From NCBI GenBank assembly GCA_013816445.1, contig JACDEK010000017.1, positions 1 to 11,829 on the forward strand: DNA of 11,829 bases, given 5' to 3'. The stretch is from Candidatus Saccharimonadota bacterium. GTDB taxonomy: Bacteria > Patescibacteriota > Saccharimonadia > CAILAD01 > BJGX01. Shown here piece after piece: positions 5,132 to 11,829 of the stretch. The position numbers and the translations under genes are program-made. The notes under the pieces are model-generated. The model worked only from the letters and a program-made list of their open reading frames with translations. It was not told the DNA's origin and searched no databases. How positions within the stretch are numbered: the stretch's first letter is position 1; each line of letters starts with the position of its first letter.

Positions 5132-6904
5132 GTGCTTTTCACAAACTTACAGAGTTTGTATCGCTTGCTGATGTCAGAACCAGAGGCAGCGCAAAAATTT
5201 CATCGCGTCAAACGTTTTGCGATATATACCCTTATTCTGATTACAGTTTCAGAACTGTGCTCGGTAGCGGGTGTGTATCCACTAAAAATGTTACTTGATG
5301 GCTTTATGAATAATACCGCCACGAGTTTGCTGGTAACGATTGCGTTGGTTGCCTTTGGCTTAAATAGTTTTCACGCCGGCATCCATCAATGGATGGATCT
5401 GCATAGATCACAAGCGACGTATTTGAATTACGGTTACGTTTTGGGTTACAGTCATGAACACCAGATGAATATGGATATTGACTGGCACTCAGAGCACTCC
5501 ACTGGTGAAAAAGATTCGGTATTAACGTCAAATATGAAGAAGGTAGATAACCTGATTGATATTTTGGTCTTTGATATCGTGCCTACACTGTTACAAGTGG
5601 TATTGATTAGCCTCGGCCTGCTCTTCATTGGCTGGCAGTATTCGGCTTTGGCCCTTGGTACTGTTGCTATATATGTGTGGGTCGCCAATAAGTATGAGAA
5701 GAAATTCTCATACTGGCGTAAGCAAGCTCATGATCAAGATAAGGTATTTCGCAGTCTTGGCTCTGAGCAAATTAAGGGCTATAAGACGATTCGAGACTTT
5801 GGTTTGGTACGGAGAGAATCTGAGCGCTATCGTGCGACCATTGATACTTTTACGCTGGGTGAAAAACCGCGTCGTAAGATTCGAATGTGGCACTGGATAG
5901 TGCAAAATTCTATTATGAATGTCGCCGGTCTGATGTTGCTTGGATATATCATCTGGCAGCTTCAGTCAAAGACTATTTCTGTCGGAACAGCTGTTTTGCT
6001 GACCGCCTGGTTTGCAAAAATGCACGCCGATATGTATCGCATTAGTAATTTTCAACGTGAGTCACAAGAAGGTATAGAGGCCCTGAATGAGATTGTGACT
6101 ATGCTTAATACGAAGACGCAAATAGTAAATGCGCCGACGACTGTTTCTGTACATACTCTGGAGAGTTCAATTGAATTTGATCATGTGAGTTTTGCCTACA
6201 ATGGTAGTGACGAGCATGCTGTCAAAGACATTACCTGTAAGGCCGATGCAAATCAGATGATTGCGCTAGTGGGTGAATCGGGTAGTGGAAAATCTACTCT
6301 AGTGAGCTTACTGATGCGTGATTATGACCCCACAGAAGGATCAATTCGTATTGGCGGAGTAGATCTGCGTGATATTAATCGCGAAGAGTATTTGCGAGAC
6401 TTTGTGGGCCCAGTTCCTCAAGCTCCAATGCTTTTTGATGGTACAATCCGCAGTAATATTTGCTTTGGAAAACTCGATGCCAGTGATGAAGAAATTGAAA
6501 CGGCGGCACGTAAAGCCTTTGCTCACGATTTCATTATGAAGTTTGATCAGGGCTACAATACGCCTGTCGGCGAAGACGGTATTCGTCTAAGTGGTGGGCA
6601 GAAGCAACGCATTGCTATTGCACGGGCACTCATTAAAGACCCAAAGCTATTGATTCTTGATGAAGCGACTAGCTCGCTAGATGAAGTTTCTCAGTCACGC
6701 GTCAAGCAGAGTATTGATGAACGCAAAAACGAGTGTACGCGGTTTGTGATTGCCCATCGTTTTTCTACTATCGAAAATGCCGATATGGTTATTTTGCTTG
6801 ATAGTGGCCGCATGGTTGATTACGGCACCATAACCGAGCTACAACACCGCAGTGAGCTGTTTAGACGCTTACAAAACCAGTTAGTCTTTGAAATTGAAGA
6901 TTAA
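5132..6904 (+). CDS. ABC exporter half-transporter (membrane domain fused to ATPase)
   Basis: 590 aa from the GTG at 5132, chosen because a strong GAGGAG Shine-Dalgarno lies 6 nt upstream; an in-frame TTG at 5042 has none and sits on the terminator edge. Residues 1 to about 320 form the six-helix exporter domain (helices near 30-50, 60-80, 133-155, 157-180, 247-270 and 275-295). From about 345 on is the nucleotide-binding domain: A-loop Y356, Walker A GESGSGKST 381-389, Q-loop Q430, signature LSGGQ 486-490, Walker B ending D510 with catalytic E511, D-loop SSLDE, and switch H542 (AHR). All ATPase residues are intact, so a homodimeric efflux pump in the inner membrane is likely. The substrate cannot be read from the sequence; WHSEHSTGE near residue 117 is typical of exporters of the ATM1/MDR type. 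The 5' UTR also has hairpins at 5044-5057 and 5074-5093. The leader suggests induced expression. Confidence 0.95.
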   Translation: MLFTNLQSLYRLLMSEPEAAQKFHRVKRFAIYTLILITVSELCSVAGVYPLKMLLDGFMNNTATSLLVTIALVAFGLNSFHAGIHQWMDLHRSQATYLNYGYVLGYSHEHQMNMDIDWHSEHSTGEKDSVLTSNMKKVDNLIDILVFDIVPTLLQVVLISLGLLFIGWQYSALALGTVAIYVWVANKYEKKFSYWRKQAHDQDKVFRSLGSEQIKGYKTIRDFGLVRRESERYRATIDTFTLGEKPRRKIRMWHWIVQNSIMNVAGLMLLGYIIWQLQSKTISVGTAVLLTAWFAKMHADMYRISNFQRESQEGIEALNEIVTMLNTKTQIVNAPTTVSVHTLESSIEFDHVSFAYNGSDEHAVKDITCKADANQMIALVGESGSGKSTLVSLLMRDYDPTEGSIRIGGVDLRDINREEYLRDFVGPVPQAPMLFDGTIRSNICFGKLDASDEEIETAARKAFAHDFIMKFDQGYNTPVGEDGIRLSGGQKQRIAIARALIKDPKLLILDEATSSLDEVSQSRVKQSIDERKNECTRFVIAHRFSTIENADMVILLDSGRMVDYGTITELQHRSELFRRLQNQLVFEIED

Positions 6905-6909
6905 TACTT

Positions 6910-6945
6910 AGCCCAGATACAAAAATGTATCTGGGGCTTTTTTTT
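6910..6945 (+). terminator. Intrinsic terminator after ABC exporter
   Basis: Arms 6910-6921 and 6926-6938 pair over 12 bp with one bulged G and an AAAA loop, followed by T8. It starts 5 bp after the exporter stop. The next gene's promoter lies directly behind it. Confidence 0.9.
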
Positions 6946-6953
6946 GTTATACT
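6945..6953 (+). promoter_or_regulatory. Extended -10 promoter of the phosphatase-ATPase operon
   Basis: TGT-TATACT is an extended -10 (TGn at 6945-6947, TATACT at 6948-6953). No good -35 is present; that position lies in the terminator stem. The -10 ends 7 nt before the ATG at 6961, the geometry of a leaderless transcript. Confidence 0.5.
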
Positions 6954-6960
6954 TATATAT

Positions 6961-7659
6961 ATGAACAGACCCAAACAACTTATTCTGGTGCGCCATGCCG
7001 AGAGTGCCCGTAATGTAGCCAAAAAAGACACCACTTATTTTGCCGATGAATACGCCCGCAGACATATCAAAGGTATTCCTGATTATAAGATTCCTCTAAC
7101 GGTTACGGGTGAAGAAAATGCCAGAGAAACAGGTGAATATTTGCGTGAGCGTTTTGGAACCTTTGATTATATTTATCACTCTGGATACAAACGCACAAAA
7201 GATACTCTTGAGAATATTTTGACTGCGTATTCTGAGCAAGAGCAGGCTGAAATGAAAATACGACACAATGCTTTTATTCGTGAAAGAGACCCGGGGTTTA
7301 CCTATGATATGACTGAAGAAGAAGCTACGGCAGCTTTTCCGTGGCTTCAAGAATACTGGGACACCTATGGGGGTTTTCTGGCTCATCCACCGGGCGGTGA
7401 AAGTATCGCTAAAATGACCGAAAGAGTCTATCAGTTTTTAGGTATGATATTTGCTGATAGAGCAGATCAAAAAGTACTGATTGTCACACACGGAGGAACA
7501 ATTCGAGCCTTTCGATTCTTACTAGAGCACTGGGATTATGAACGAGCTATTACTTGGCCACCTGGTACAGAACCAAAAAACTGTGGCATTACTGTATATG
7601 ATTATAATACAGAAAAACAAGGTTTGGTTTTGAGCGAGTACAACACTACTTACTCGTAG
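6961..7659 (+). CDS. Histidine-phosphatase superfamily protein (phosphoglycerate-mutase-like)
   Basis: 232 aa soluble protein of the branch-1 histidine phosphatase (RHG) superfamily. LILVRHAES gives R11 and the phospho-accepting H12; LTVTGEENARETGEYL, the SGYKRTKDT arginine, RERDPG with its catalytic-type glutamate, and VTHGGT with H177 complete the phosphate pocket. The family includes cofactor-dependent phosphoglycerate mutases and many broad phosphatases; the sequence alone does not give the substrate. An ATG at 6925 in the same frame lies inside the upstream terminator hairpin and is rejected; the ATG at 6961 puts the RHG motif near residue 11, as usual. No Shine-Dalgarno precedes it, but a TATACT does. 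The gene is followed after 16 bp by a P-type ATPase with a good Shine-Dalgarno and no terminator between, so they form an operon; a functional link is not evident. Confidence 0.93.
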   Translation: MNRPKQLILVRHAESARNVAKKDTTYFADEYARRHIKGIPDYKIPLTVTGEENARETGEYLRERFGTFDYIYHSGYKRTKDTLENILTAYSEQEQAEMKIRHNAFIRERDPGFTYDMTEEEATAAFPWLQEYWDTYGGFLAHPPGGESIAKMTERVYQFLGMIFADRADQKVLIVTHGGTIRAFRFLLEHWDYERAITWPPGTEPKNCGITVYDYNTEKQGLVLSEYNTTYS

Positions 7660-7675
7660 AGAGGATAATAGACAT

Positions 7676-10069
7676 ATGAAAAAATCTGTTTTTATTAGTG
7701 TCATTAAAGATTTTGGGCCAATTATTCTCCGCAATGTTTTCTCTCTTGTAGCGATAATAATTGGAGGTCTATCAATTATTTTGATAGTTCTTGGCAATAC
7801 TCGAGACGGTGTATTTTTAGGTACAGTTATTCTAATAAATATAATTCTTGGTATTGTGCAAGAGTTGCGTTCGCGTATTGCACTAGAAAAACTTCAAGCC
7901 TCAACAGCCCAAGTGTACGACATTATGCGCGCCTCTCAAAAACTGCACGTCTATAGTGAGCAGATTCAAGTAGGTGATAAAATTTCTTTAAGTCTTGGTG
8001 ATCAAGTTCCTGTTGATAGTGTAGTGAGAGAGTCAGAGGGTTGTGAATTCAATGAAGCCTTGCTGAGTGGTGAATCAGATAATATTAATAAATCTATCGG
8101 CGACAAGGTTTTGGCAGGAAGTATCATTGTCGCTGGTGCTGTTGTTGTAGAATCACAAAAGATTGCCTCTGAAAGTTATTTGGCTACTATGACTCAAGAT
8201 CTCAAGCATTATAATCGCAGATTGTCTCCTATACAGAAAAGTATTTTGCGGTTTATTCAAATAATGGCCGGTGTTTTAGCGATTATCGCGATGGTTATTT
8301 TATTGCGTACCTTTTTTTCTGAAGAAAGTTTGGTGAATGGGGTTGTACAAATATCAGCCGTGGCCTCTACAATTATTGCAGAAGGTTTACTGCTAGCAAG
8401 CACGGCGTTTTTTGTATATGGTGCGGTTAAATTAGCTCGTAAAGAAGTCTTATTACAGCAAATCAATGCTATAGAAAACCTGGGAAGAGTCGGAATAGTT
8501 TGTGTTGATAAGACGGGTACTTTGACAGAAAACGAGCCGGTTTTTGAGGAACTTCTTGAGTATAGTGCCGGTACCACGGTAAATAATCAGACGTATCTAC
8601 GTGAGTTAATAGCCACGTATGTTACGAGTGAGTCAGCACATACTGCCACTGTACAGGCCTTAAAAGACAGTGTAAAAAAGATCAAACCAAAGGCAGTGAG
8701 TGAGTTTTTGCCTTTCTCTTCAGCGCGTAAATATTCTGCTTTACAACTAAAAAAAGACTCTTCGGTGGTTGTTGTGGGAGCCAGTGATTACTTTACAAGC
8801 TTACTACCAGCAAAAGAAAAACAATGGGTAGAAAGTACTGTAAAAGAACTCTCGCGATCAGCTAAGAGGGTCTTGTTTGTTGGGCAAGCTTCAGGAGGTA
8901 AACTAGACGATACTCAGTCTATGAAGGGTATGCGCGTTGTTGGTCTTATAGTATTATCTAATCCTCTCAAGGTTGGCACAAAAGACACTATTAATTTCTT
9001 ACAAAAACGTAAGGTACAAGTGGTAGTTATTTCTGGAGACAACCCTCATACTGTACGCGCTATTGCTCAACAAGCTGGAATTTTATCTAGTAATAAAGTG
9101 TATTCTGGAACCCAAGTAGAGGCAATGAGCGATCATGAGTTGGTATCTTTACTGCGTAGCAAGCCACTATTCGCTCGTATTTTACCGAGCCAGAAACAAC
9201 GCATTGTCGCTGCAGCTCAAGTAAGTAATACTTTGGTTGCTATGATTGGTGACGGTGCTAACGATGCACTTGCCATTAAGAAAGCCGATGTTGGCATTGC
9301 CATGTTTTCTGGTGCGCCAGCCACCAGACAAATAGCTGATGCAGTTTTATTGAATGATTCATTCTCTGCATTGCCGAGTGGGGTTGAGCTTTCTGATAGT
9401 ATTATTACAACTCTTGAAATGGTGGCCTGTCTATTTTTTAGTAGAGTATGGGCAGGAGTATTATTACTAGTTGGCACACTAGTGGTAAATATTGACTATC
9501 CATTTTCACCACGTAATATTACTCTATTAAATCTATTTATTATTGGGTTTCCACTACTTATATGGAGTATTTGGCCGCGTCACAGGGTTCGTAGTATTAC
9601 AGAAACTAGTTTTTTGAGTCGAACCCTACCTTTTTCAATCGTGAATGCGCTTCTGATTGCTACTTTCAGCTTTATGACCTATCTAGTCAGTAGTAGCTAT
9701 TACGGTACTAAGTCTGCTCAGGCAGCTATGATGACCTATCTAGTTTTTCTTGTAATGAGCGTATTTACTATTAGTATTATTCCGCCAGCAATGCAAGTAG
9801 TTAAAAACAGCTACCAACAGAGAATAATTTGGATAGGCTTTGTGGGTATTGCTTGTATTGTTGTGTTAACTTTTATAGTTCCTGGAGTAGCGCATTTTTT
9901 TAGCCTACAGAGTATTGGTCTAAAAACCGCTTTGGTTTCATTAGTTGTTGGGGTGTGTGGCGTAGCAGTGCAATACTTTGCGACAACAATAAATCTAGGT
10001 AATAGGTTGTGGCAAAAAATACTTTTTATGTATCATTCTGCACAAAAGAAAAATGCCCATACAACTTAA
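7676..10069 (+). CDS. Cation-transporting P-type ATPase, CtpE-like (possible Ca2+ pump)
   Basis: 797 aa, ATG start with a GAGAGGAT Shine-Dalgarno. It has two helices at about 15-40 and 45-64, an actuator domain with SGES at 131-134 (most pumps have TGES), helices at about 193-214 and 222-250, phosphorylation motif DKTGT with D278, nucleotide- and P-domains, the hinge GDGAND at 525-530, and six C-terminal helices (about 580-770), i.e. the ten-helix P2/P3-like layout. The helix-4 motif is IIAEGLLL: glutamate E236 is kept, but the proline of the usual PEGL is alanine. The order of motifs, NAIENLGRVGIVCVDKTGTLTEN and the length recall mycobacterial CtpE, reported as a Ca2+ transporter; the ion here is inferred. 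No cytoplasmic metal-binding domain is present, arguing against a P1B pump. Second gene of the phosphatase operon. Confidence 0.93.
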   Translation: MKKSVFISVIKDFGPIILRNVFSLVAIIIGGLSIILIVLGNTRDGVFLGTVILINIILGIVQELRSRIALEKLQASTAQVYDIMRASQKLHVYSEQIQVGDKISLSLGDQVPVDSVVRESEGCEFNEALLSGESDNINKSIGDKVLAGSIIVAGAVVVESQKIASESYLATMTQDLKHYNRRLSPIQKSILRFIQIMAGVLAIIAMVILLRTFFSEESLVNGVVQISAVASTIIAEGLLLASTAFFVYGAVKLARKEVLLQQINAIENLGRVGIVCVDKTGTLTENEPVFEELLEYSAGTTVNNQTYLRELIATYVTSESAHTATVQALKDSVKKIKPKAVSEFLPFSSARKYSALQLKKDSSVVVVGASDYFTSLLPAKEKQWVESTVKELSRSAKRVLFVGQASGGKLDDTQSMKGMRVVGLIVLSNPLKVGTKDTINFLQKRKVQVVVISGDNPHTVRAIAQQAGILSSNKVYSGTQVEAMSDHELVSLLRSKPLFARILPSQKQRIVAAAQVSNTLVAMIGDGANDALAIKKADVGIAMFSGAPATRQIADAVLLNDSFSALPSGVELSDSIITTLEMVACLFFSRVWAGVLLLVGTLVVNIDYPFSPRNITLLNLFIIGFPLLIWSIWPRHRVRSITETSFLSRTLPFSIVNALLIATFSFMTYLVSSSYYGTKSAQAAMMTYLVFLVMSVFTISIIPPAMQVVKNSYQQRIIWIGFVGIACIVVLTFIVPGVAHFFSLQSIGLKTALVSLVVGVCGVAVQYFATTINLGNRLWQKILFMYHSAQKKNAHTT

Positions 10070-10079
10070 TGTATAGGCA
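10044..10079 (-). terminator. Intrinsic terminator for a minus-strand transcript
   Basis: Arms 10054-10063 and 10070-10079 with a 6-nt loop. In minus-strand RNA all ten positions pair (one U-G), and the hairpin is followed by U5-C-U4 (10053-10044). In plus-strand RNA the same stem has a C-A mismatch and no U-tract. This supports a real minus-strand gene to the right. The arms also overlap the stop of the ATPase gene. Confidence 0.75.
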
Positions 10080-10091
10080 AAGATGGAATAT

Positions 10092-10328
10092 TTAGGCGGC
10101 TACAAAGCCAGAAGTCTTGTCATGGTTACCAGTAGCCTCAAATTTTTCTAATCGCCTACTCAGCGCGTGGTGCTGTTTGCGCATTTTGATATTCTCATGC
10201 TCCGCATTGGCTTCAGCAGTGCGGGCACTTAATTCACTAAATGGATTGAAGAGGTGTACGATTGTAGCGGTCTTTATTAGGTACTTGCCGTTTTTGCGGG
10301 CTGAGCGGTAAAATTTTCGGTATGGCAC
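10092..10328 (-). CDS. Small hypothetical basic protein; gene limits uncertain, possibly broken
   Basis: Up to 78 aa if a GTG at 10328 is the start; no Shine-Dalgarno precedes that GTG. The N-terminal part is basic (PYRKFYRSARKNGKYL), and the C-terminal half looks like one long charged helix (SELSARTAEANAEHENIKMR and on), plausible for a real protein. A strong minus-strand terminator starts 13 bp past the stop. The same frame continues upstream for 31 more codons, interrupted by a single TGA at 10352-10350 directly after a CTGCQNC cluster. A good Shine-Dalgarno (GGAGAG, 10437-10432) with an ATG at 10422 lies further upstream, but in another frame that stops at 10237. So this may be a gene broken by a nonsense or frameshift change, a recoded gene, or a short gene. 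I do not recognise the family. Confidence 0.4.
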   Translation of the reverse strand: MPYRKFYRSARKNGKYLIKTATIVHLFNPFSELSARTAEANAEHENIKMRKQHHALSRRLEKFEATGNHDKTSGFVAA

Positions 10329-10368
10329 TGGTAGAATCCCCCGGTATTTTCAGCAATTTTGACATCCT

Positions 10369-10381
10369 GTGCAAATTGCAC
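10369..10381. repeat. Small perfect palindrome in minus-strand unit
   Basis: GTGCAA-a-TTGCAC, nested inside a wider pair GGTATT (10343-10348) / AATACC (10392-10397). In minus-strand RNA this makes a hairpin just upstream of the TGA at 10352-10350. It may be a structured RNA element or chance. Confidence 0.3.
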
Positions 10382-10419
10382 GAGTTACGATAATACCAAA
10401 GAGTGTACTTAAAGTCAAT

Positions 10420-10437
10420 CATTATATGTATCTCTCC
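10420..10437 (-). promoter_or_regulatory. Ribosome-binding site and ATG of the minus-strand unit
   Basis: GGAGAG at 10437-10432 followed after 9 nt by ATG at 10422-10420. The frame it opens runs 61 codons (MIDFKYTLWYYRNSC at the start) to a TAG at 10237 and does not look strongly protein-like. Shifting +1 within the first ten codons leads into the frame of the 10092-10328 ORF. Confidence 0.35.
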
Positions 10438-10480
10438 GTGATAATCTGGTGATAAATAGGTTAGGAGTATTTTGTCGGTG

Positions 10481-10486
10481 TATACT
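10481..10486 (+). promoter_or_regulatory. -10 element of the P1B ATPase gene, leaderless type
   Basis: TATACT ends 7 nt before the ATG at 10494, and no Shine-Dalgarno fits between. The -35 position is poor (TAGGTT/AGGTTA). An AGGAG at 10463-10467 lies too far upstream (26 nt), and no in-frame alternative start codon is near it. Confidence 0.45.
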
Positions 10487-10493
10487 ATATAGC

Positions 10494-11829
10494 ATGAGTA
10501 TTTTGCATAAGGATTTTTTTAATTTTGTAAAAAAGTACGGCTGGCTGTGTGTTGTTGTCGTTGGCTTAGTGATAAGTGTGGGTCTTTATCTTGCGGGTTT
10601 AATGAATGTAAGTGAATATGTACTGATTGGACTATGTTTAGTTGGGGTAATACCAGAGATCGTCTCTATTGTGCGTGATATATTTGCCCATAAGTTTGGT
10701 GTTGATATTATTGCAGTGGTGGCTATTCTGGCCTCTCTCGCTCTCCACGAGTACGCTGCCGCGGGCATGATACTGCTAATGTTTACCAGCGGCACTGCCC
10801 TTGAGGAGTATGCCAAAGCTCGAGCCCAAAAAGAATTGAGCAGCTTACTGAAGCGAGCTCCAAAGATTGCGCATGTTATGCGGGGTAAGGTATTTATTGA
10901 TATTGCGGTTGCGCGAGTTGAGCCCAAAGACACTTTACTTATTAAGCCTGGTGAAACAGTTCCGGTTGATGGGGTTATTGTATTGGGTGATAGTAGCTTT
11001 GATGAATCAGCGATAACCGGCGAAAGCTTACCTTTAGATAAACAAAAAAATGACTCTGTGCTGTCGGGTACTATCAATCAAGATTCACCGGTACAAATAG
11101 TTGCGACTAGCACTAGTCGCGCTAGTCAGTATGAACAGATTATTACTTTGGTTCGTTCGGCAGCCTCGAGTAAATCACCTATTGTCCGACTAGCAGATGT
11201 TTATAGTATTCCTTTTACTCTTATTGCCTTTAGTTTAGCAGCAGTAGCTTGGGCTTTGAGTGGAGACCCAGTGCGAGCACTTGCGGTTTTGGTAGTAGCC
11301 ACACCGTGCCCATTACTTATAGCAACACCGGTTGCGATTGTTTCTGGTATGAGCCGTGCCGCCCATGATGGCATTATTGTCAAAGACGGGGGGAGCTTAG
11401 AAAAGCTCGCTATTATTAAGGCTATGGCTTTTGATAAGACCGGTACTCTGACCCAAAATAAACCAACCATTGATCGTATTGTTGCTAACGGTATTTCAGA
11501 CCATAAACTTTTAGAAATTGCTGCTTCTATTGAACAAGAGAGCAATCATGTATTAGCCGGGGTTGTGGTGCAGGCTGCCAAGAAAGCCCGGATAAAACTC
11601 CTCACCCCAACCGATGTATTTGAAGAAGCAGGGGGAGGTATTAAGGCAATGATTGGTACAAAGTTAGTTGTTATTGGTAAGCCGAATTATTTACTTGCCA
11701 ATAAGGTTGAATTGCCAGAATCAATACATACCAGTCAGGCTACAGTCATCTACATTGCGCAAGAGGGAAAGTATATAGGTAGTATTGAGTTTGCTGATCC
11801 CCTCCGTAAAAATGCCAAAGCAACTCTCG
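10494..11829 (+). CDS. Heavy-metal P1B-type ATPase with TPC motif, 3' end missing
   Basis: The first 445 codons of a P-type ATPase that runs off the right edge. Four helices come first (about 15-35, 41-62, 68-86 and 88-104), then the actuator domain with TGES at 175-178, two more helices, the metal-site motif T270-P271-C272 (VVATPCPLLIATP), and DKTGT with D314. This is the P1B order (two extra helices before M1). There is no N-terminal metal-binding domain: helix 1 starts around residue 15, with no CxxC or His-rich stretch before it. The TPC motif differs from the CPC of Cu/Zn/Cd pumps and the SPC of Co pumps; TPC pumps are less studied, with nickel/iron export reported for one group. The P1B nucleotide-site dipeptide HP is H352-V353 here. 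The substrate is therefore open. Start: only in-frame ATG, leaderless geometry. Confidence 0.93.
   Translation, partial: MSILHKDFFNFVKKYGWLCVVVVGLVISVGLYLAGLMNVSEYVLIGLCLVGVIPEIVSIVRDIFAHKFGVDIIAVVAILASLALHEYAAAGMILLMFTSGTALEEYAKARAQKELSSLLKRAPKIAHVMRGKVFIDIAVARVEPKDTLLIKPGETVPVDGVIVLGDSSFDESAITGESLPLDKQKNDSVLSGTINQDSPVQIVATSTSRASQYEQIITLVRSAASSKSPIVRLADVYSIPFTLIAFSLAAVAWALSGDPVRALAVLVVATPCPLLIATPVAIVSGMSRAAHDGIIVKDGGSLEKLAIIKAMAFDKTGTLTQNKPTIDRIVANGISDHKLLEIAASIEQESNHVLAGVVVQAAKKARIKLLTPTDVFEEAGGGIKAMIGTKLVVIGKPNYLLANKVELPESIHTSQATVIYIAQEGKYIGSIEFADPLRKNAKATL

Noticed and set aside
6925..6960. ATG at 6925 as start of the phosphatase
   Set aside because: It lies inside the exporter terminator hairpin and would add a hydrophobic stretch before an RHG motif that is normally near the N-terminus.
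10290..10302. A-run in the minus-strand unit as a programmed -1 frameshift site joining two frames
   Set aside because: A single Lys-tRNA slip on AAAAA could join a frame containing ENTGGFYQCH to the downstream frame, but there is no proper slippery heptamer and no evidence that the upstream frame is coding.
10117..10311. 64-aa plus-strand ORF
   Set aside because: No start signal; it is antisense to the better-supported minus-strand frame, and the terminator there works on the minus strand.
1..11829. Alternative genetic code (TGA as Gly), prompted by the absence of TGA stops in complete genes
   Set aside because: The long genes are complete in the standard code with ordinary GGN glycine codons and no internal TGA; about eight stops is too small a sample.

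Overview
The window looks like a chromosomal stretch of a small-genome bacterium. The compact layout, moderately low GC, very short gaps, mixed translation-start signals and gene set (tandem DUF308 membrane proteins, tRNA-guanine transglycosylase, a stand-alone SpoT-type HD protein, a CtpE-like ATPase and a TPC-motif P1B ATPase without a metal-binding domain) suggest a Saccharibacteria (TM7)/Patescibacteria-like genome, with Actinobacteria as the alternative. This is an impression, not a proof; no rRNA or tRNA is present. All complete genes end in TAA or TAG. They read through without in-frame TGA under the standard code, so a TGA=Gly code is not supported.

Layout. Positions 1-2426 (minus strand) hold the start of an unknown gene cut by the window edge, two paralogous DUF308/HdeD-like membrane proteins each with its own promoter, and a ten-helix membrane protein (DUF998-like). 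A 106-bp divergent promoter region leads to tgt on the plus strand (2533-3747). It is followed by a small alarmone-hydrolase-like HD protein (3825-4469) with a near-consensus promoter and a strong hairpin terminator. Positions 4505-5131 are the most unusual part: two similar promoters sharing an operator-like palindrome, a strongly structured RNA region, a 32-codon leader ORF and a very strong intrinsic terminator, all in front of an ABC exporter (5132-6904) that has no evident promoter of its own. Then come a histidine-phosphatase gene and a CtpE-like P-type ATPase in one operon (6961-10069). A small poorly understood minus-strand unit (10044-10440) follows, and the 5' part of a heavy-metal P1B-type ATPase runs off the right edge (10494-11829).

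How it fits together. Most of the products are membrane proteins (ion pumps, exporter, DUF308, DUF998), with housekeeping tRNA modification and possible (p)ppGpp turnover beside them. The ABC exporter leader can be drawn by hand as a classical translation-dependent attenuator: leader-peptide start pairing with segment 2, segment 2 pairing with the 5' arm of the terminator, and the terminator itself. This arrangement resembles inducible multidrug-exporter leaders. A second theme is that several starts (tgt, DUF998, the leader peptide, the phosphatase and the P1B ATPase) lack a Shine-Dalgarno sequence and instead have a -10 hexamer 7-10 nt upstream of the ATG, as expected for leaderless mRNAs. 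The other genes have good Shine-Dalgarno sequences.
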